From Gambelia wislizenii (taxonomy: Eukaryota > Chordata > Lepidosauria > Squamata > Crotaphytidae), in the NCBI GenBank assembly GCA_030847615.1, contig JAUMIR010000001.1, positions 253,521,187 to 253,585,186 on the forward strand: 64,000 nucleotides of DNA, in the 5' to 3' direction. Each line of letters begins with the position of its first letter. Position 1 is the first letter of the stretch. Below, in pieces: positions 60,692 to 64,000 of this stretch. The translations under genes and the position numbers were made by a program. A model generated the notes under the pieces. It saw only the letters and a list, made by a program, of their open reading frames with translations. It was not told where the DNA came from and did not search any database.

Positions 60692-60840
60692 GGAACTAAA
60701 ATGGCGGGCTCGAGGAGGGCCTATATAGCCTGAAGGGGATGGTGGGCGGGATTACCGCCAAAACTCAATCTAATGGCTAATTGACTCTAACGACTTCCGA
60801 ATGCTACTGCGCAGGGGCAGGATTAACCCTTTATGTGTGG
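60692..60840. repeat. DIRS right inverted terminal repeat (core)
   Basis: Reverse complement of the left repeat. Because the ORFs read leftward, this is the 5' end of the element. It lies about 210 bases upstream of the ORF1 ATG and should hold the promoter. Its short outer extension, 60841-60864, matches the internal complementary region exactly. Confidence 0.93.
60719..60727 (-). promoter_or_regulatory. TATA-like box in the DIRS 5' terminal repeat
   Basis: Read on the minus strand the repeat contains CTATATAGG followed by GC-rich sequence and the ORF1 leader, about 240 bases before the ORF1 ATG. Position and sequence suit a pol II core promoter for the element; activity is inferred. An identical motif exists in the left repeat, pointing into the element from the other side. 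Confidence 0.5.
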
Positions 60841-60864
60841 ATTCACAGAGACCACGAAGAAGAA

Positions 60865-60995
60865 CTCACTGTGATCTGTGGCAAGTCACACACACTTGGC
60901 ATTAGAGGATGGCAATGGCAAACCCCTCTCTGAAGGATAGGGTCAGCATAAGTTGGAAACAAGTTGAAGGCACACAATTACAAACACAAACTGCA
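60865..60995 (+). repeat. tRNA-derived SINE, 3' part, split by the DIRS element
   Basis: Continues the SINE body (CTCACTGTGATCTGTGGCAA, then CATAAGTTGGAAACAAGTTG) and ends in an ACAATTACAAACAC tail. The same 3' signature is seen at 22690-22735 and 39390-39440. Confidence 0.75.
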
Positions 60996-61084
60996 TGGTA
61001 AATGAATGACTGATTTAAAAACAATGGCAACATGCGGCATTCAGAGCCCTCCACATTATTTTACTAAACTTCGCCATTAACATT

Positions 61085-61245
61085 ATGTAAGGTTTCTTAT
61101 TATTGTTGCTGTGTGCCTTCAAGTCATTTCAGACATATGGCGACCCTATCACAGAGTTTTCTGAGTTTCCATGGCTGAGCAGGAATTTAAATCCTGGTCT
61201 CCAGAATTGTAGCCCAACGCTCAAACCACTACACCATTCTGGCTT
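61085..61245 (+). repeat. tRNA-type/MIR-like SINE
   Basis: Begins with GTTGCTGTGTGCCTTCAAGT and ends with AAACCACTACACCATTCTGG. It is the same family as 53960-54212 but lacks the middle section. Confidence 0.7.
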
Positions 61246-61385
61246 GATGTTAGGTAGGCCAGTCCTTTAATGCAGATGAGGCAAAGAGGGTCATGATTTG
61301 TAAACACGGAGTTCATACCTGAGGTAAATATTGAACCAAGGGCTTTCCAAATTTCATGTTTAATACAGCCTTTTTAAAAGACAGT

Positions 61386-61714
61386 GGAGATTTTCAGATG
61401 CAATTTTCGGCGGTATATATTCCAAAACAGCTCCGTTGCTGCCACGCAGCAGGGGAGCAGTTTTGGACGACGCCGTTCCTCTGCCGAACCCCTCCGTGTC
61501 ACTTCCGTGACAGAATGGAGGAAACCACGTCATATTTCATTCACGATTGTTGCCAATGTGTGAAATATGACACGGTTTCCTCCATTCTGTCACGGAAGTG
61601 ACATGGAGGGGTTCGGCAGAGGAACAGCATCGTCCAAAACTGCTCCCGTGCCGCGCGGCAGCAATGGAGCTGTTTTGGAATATATACTGCCTAAAATCGT
61701 GTCTGAAAATCTCC
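61386..61714. mobile_element. Palindromic MITE, 329 bp, AGT target duplication
   Basis: Arms beginning GGAGATTTTCAGA fold on each other over about 160 bases, with the centre near 61550. AGT flanks both ends (61383-61385, 61715-61717). CpG-rich blocks such as GCCGCGCGGCAGCAA are shared with 19760-19898 and 46201-46407. Confidence 0.88.
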
Positions 61715-62321
61715 AGTGTCTGATTCATTGTTAATATCTTTTACAGCAGGAGTGGGCCAAGCACAAAACCAGGCTCCCCTCCTATGCTGTTTTTGTAGCC
61801 CTCAGCCCTTTCAGATTTGCCAGACTTTTTCTGGCCAGAAAAAAAAAATGGCTGAACTACCTTTCCTGGAAGCCTTCCCAGAAATGGCAATTCACCTTTA
61901 AAATAGGTTGCAGGGACTAGGGGCTACCTGCAGTATTTATCATTAAAAATATATACATTTCAAAACTAAAAGTGGCCATTTTTCTTTTGCATATGCCTCA
62001 GAGAGTCCCAAGATGACTTTCCATAGGCCTACTATAGATGCCCACTTTTTGTCTTACAGCATTCATTTATGCACCTCTGTGTTCAGTGGAGTGCACTGGG
62101 TAAGGGTGGTTCTGAATGCAGTTTTAATCTGGGAATGATTGTAAGGTTGCCAGACTGGAAGTGGAAGTGGGCTCCTGTACCTTTAGGGGTCATGTAGAAG
62201 AGGAAATGTCAGTAAGTGTTGCTTGTCATGTAACTAGGTAACAAGCAACACCTGTTGAAATCCCCTATATATTTATTTAATTAATTAAGTTATATGCAGC
62301 CTTTCTCCCAGAATGGAACTC

Positions 62322-62790
62322 TTCATAGAATCATAGAGCTGGAAGAGACCACAAGGGCCAACTAGTCCAAGCTCCCTCCTATGCAGGAATACCCAATCAA
62401 AGCGCTCCTGACAGATGGCCATCCAGCCTCTGTTTAAAGACCTCCAAAGAAGGAGACTCCACCACACTCCATGGCAGCACATTCTGCTGCCCAACAGCTC
62501 TTACTGTCAGGAAGTTCTTCCTCATGTTTAGGTGGAATTTTTTTTCCTGTAGTTTGAGTCCATTGCTCCATGTCCTAACCACTGTATCTGCAGAAAACAA
62601 GCTTGCTCCAACCTTAGACATCCCTTCAAATATTTAAACATGCCTATCATGTCACTTCTTAACCTTATTTTCTCCAAGCTAAATATACCCAGCTCCCTAA
62701 GCCACCCCTTGTAGGGCATGGCTTTCAGACCTCCCACCATTTTGGTCACCCCACTCTGGACACTCTTCTGCATAAGCATTACAGGAACTG
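62322..62790 (-). mobile_element. CR1 LINE 3' fragment
   Basis: Minus-strand reading gives VTKMVGGLKAMPYKGWLREL, IFSLEKIRLRSDMIGMFKYL and LNMRKNFLTVRAVGQQNVLP with one frameshift. The tail at 62322-62345 reads CTCTATGATTCTATG on the minus strand. Dead 5'-truncated copy. Confidence 0.88.
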
Positions 62791-64000
62791 GAGCACTTTC
62801 CAGTTTTCACTCTGGCAACCCTACACAGGATTAAATAGCCTTTCTTTAAAACCAATACAGAGTACATGTGTCTCAATAATAAGTGGCTTCCCTTTTGAGA
62901 GCCCTAGTGATATGCAGAGCTTGGAAACATTCCTTTAAACACATACACACAAACATAAGACCCAGTATCCTCCCCCCATACTGGCAGGGGGATTCTGGGA
63001 GCTATAGGCCCAAAAGTAACACTTTCAAACTCTGGTGATCTGTTACCAGTGCTGCAAGACTACCATCTCTTATGTGGTTTTAGTTCCTTCCTTCAGTCAT
63101 TATCACCTATGTGGAATGGAAGGTACTGCTAATCTGGAAAAACCCTCAACAGAAATCAGGAGAACTTCCTTAAGAAATCATGATTTTGAAGGAACAATCT
63201 GGTGAGGCAACAGAAGGTGGGAGATGGACCTGGACCGTGAATGATGTGTGTGTGCTCATGCATTAGACAGAAGACAAGAACAAACTATGTGTCATGAATG
63301 TAGTTGAAATGAACCAGAGGTTACATCTCTGTACTGGGCATACATTTTGTTTCTTGAGTCCAAAAGGCTCAACTTTCTTGTCTAAGACTCTGCTTTTAAT
63401 GAGAAACTTGTTTTATAGAAGAAGAAGAAGAAGAAGAAGAAGAAGAAGAAGAAGAAGAAGAAGAAGAAGGAGAATATAGATTTTGTTTCTATGGTTTCAG
63501 TTCCGGGAAGGACTGTGGTTAATCATTCATTTCAAAACTATTAATTTTATCTTGTTAATATTGAATTTAATACTTTCAATATATAACCAGTCTTTCAATC
63601 TTCATAAAAATTCTTCTAACCTGACCTAATTGCTTTTCCGAAGATTAGATTTGCTGATGCTACACATTTTTGATCCTAAAAGGTGCCAGTGTCTGTTGAG
63701 AAGAGGGGGGAGAGAAACAGAGAGACAGAGAGAATATGTCTCTGTGACGGCATCTGCTTCCTCAGCCAGGCCTGGTGTCAGTGGCCAGAACAATGTGGAC
63801 TAAGTGCCAGGCCTCACTGAAAGCCCACTATTGCAGATGCCAACTTCCTTTTTCAAAAAACCCCAAAGCACAACAGCAACATGGCAGCCACTTCCATCCC
63901 CTTTATCCCCACTGATTCTCACTCCTACAACTTATGAGCACCATATAAAGCATGGAGTCCAGGGATAGTGGAATAAGAAAATGACAGTGGTCACATTTGC
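62790..64000. other. Apparently unique DNA apart from the GAA microsatellite
   Basis: No TE termini or coding signal seen to the window edge. Confidence 0.45.
63416..63470. repeat. (GAA)n microsatellite
   Basis: About 17 uninterrupted GAA units. The poly-arginine frame over it is an artefact. Confidence 0.95.

Larger units (their letters stand above)
54350..60864 (-). mobile_element. DIRS-type tyrosine-recombinase retrotransposon, near full length, decayed
   Basis: The sequence shows inverted terminal repeats, three overlapping minus-strand coding regions (Gag-like, RT/RNase H, tyrosine recombinase) and an internal region complementary to both outer ends. That combination defines DIRS elements, which integrate a circular DNA intermediate with a tyrosine recombinase rather than a DDE integrase. 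At about 6.5 kb the length fits the family. GC and CpG content are far above the surrounding AT-rich DNA. The outer limits are set where the ends stop matching the internal complementary region, with an uncertainty of about two bases at each end. The element interrupts a tRNA-derived SINE and has no target-site duplication, as expected for recombinase-mediated insertion. Every coding region carries at least one disabling lesion, so this copy cannot move by itself. Confidence 0.95.

Noticed and set aside
63294..63479. Frame ending in a poly-arginine run
   Set aside because: Translation of the (GAA)n array read as AGA; no gene context.

Overview
This window looks like intergenic or intronic nuclear DNA of a reptile, most probably a squamate (lizard or snake). 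I found no convincing host exon, tRNA, rRNA or CRISPR array. The assignment rests on the repeat content: CR1 LINE tails ending in ATTCTATGAT-type motifs, tRNA-derived SINEs whose 3' part reads like GTTGGAAACAACTTGAAGG, 5'-truncated L1 tails, a Tigger-like MITE family, many small terminal-inverted-repeat transposons and one almost complete DIRS retrotransposon. The species is not identified.

Layout. Positions 1-17 kb hold low-copy AT-rich DNA with several TIR elements: a near-perfect 330-bp palindrome at 1230-1559, 5600-6151 and 8650-9289. They also hold a CR1 tail (12.8-13.5 kb) and a 32-codon fossil of a non-LTR reverse transcriptase (16.04 kb). Positions 17-22 kb carry two related LTR-like repeats, one split by an L1-type insertion with an 18-bp target duplication. 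Positions 23-43 kb are a mosaic of MITEs, CR1/L3-like and L1 fragments. Among them is a copia-type Gag fragment sitting inside a TA-flanked TIR element (27.2-28.0 kb). At 43.7-45.3 kb a TIR element flanked by ACA has swollen to 1.6 kb by internal expansion of a 69-bp minisatellite. Positions 46-54 kb hold further MITEs, including a textbook hAT element with an 8-bp duplication at 48.24-48.62 kb, and another CR1 tail.

The centrepiece is 54350-60864, a 6.5-kb DIRS-type tyrosine-recombinase retrotransposon coded on the minus strand. From right to left it has a right inverted terminal repeat with a TATA box, then a Gag-like ORF1 (N-terminal Cys/His zinc-binding pattern, long RS/SP-rich middle, LAP2alpha-like C-terminal domain). 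Next comes an overlapping RT/RNase H ORF with a C-terminal methyltransferase-like tail, then an overlapping tyrosine recombinase. An internal complementary region follows, equal to the two outer ends joined head to tail, and last the left inverted terminal repeat. It sits inside a tRNA-derived SINE without a target-site duplication. All three ORFs are broken (six nonsense codons and one frameshift in total), yet the terminal repeats differ at only about 3 of 149 positions. It is therefore a fairly young but non-autonomous copy.

Beyond 61 kb there is another SINE, a 329-bp palindromic MITE, a CR1 tail and a GAA microsatellite. Most open reading frames elsewhere are chance or repeat-driven.
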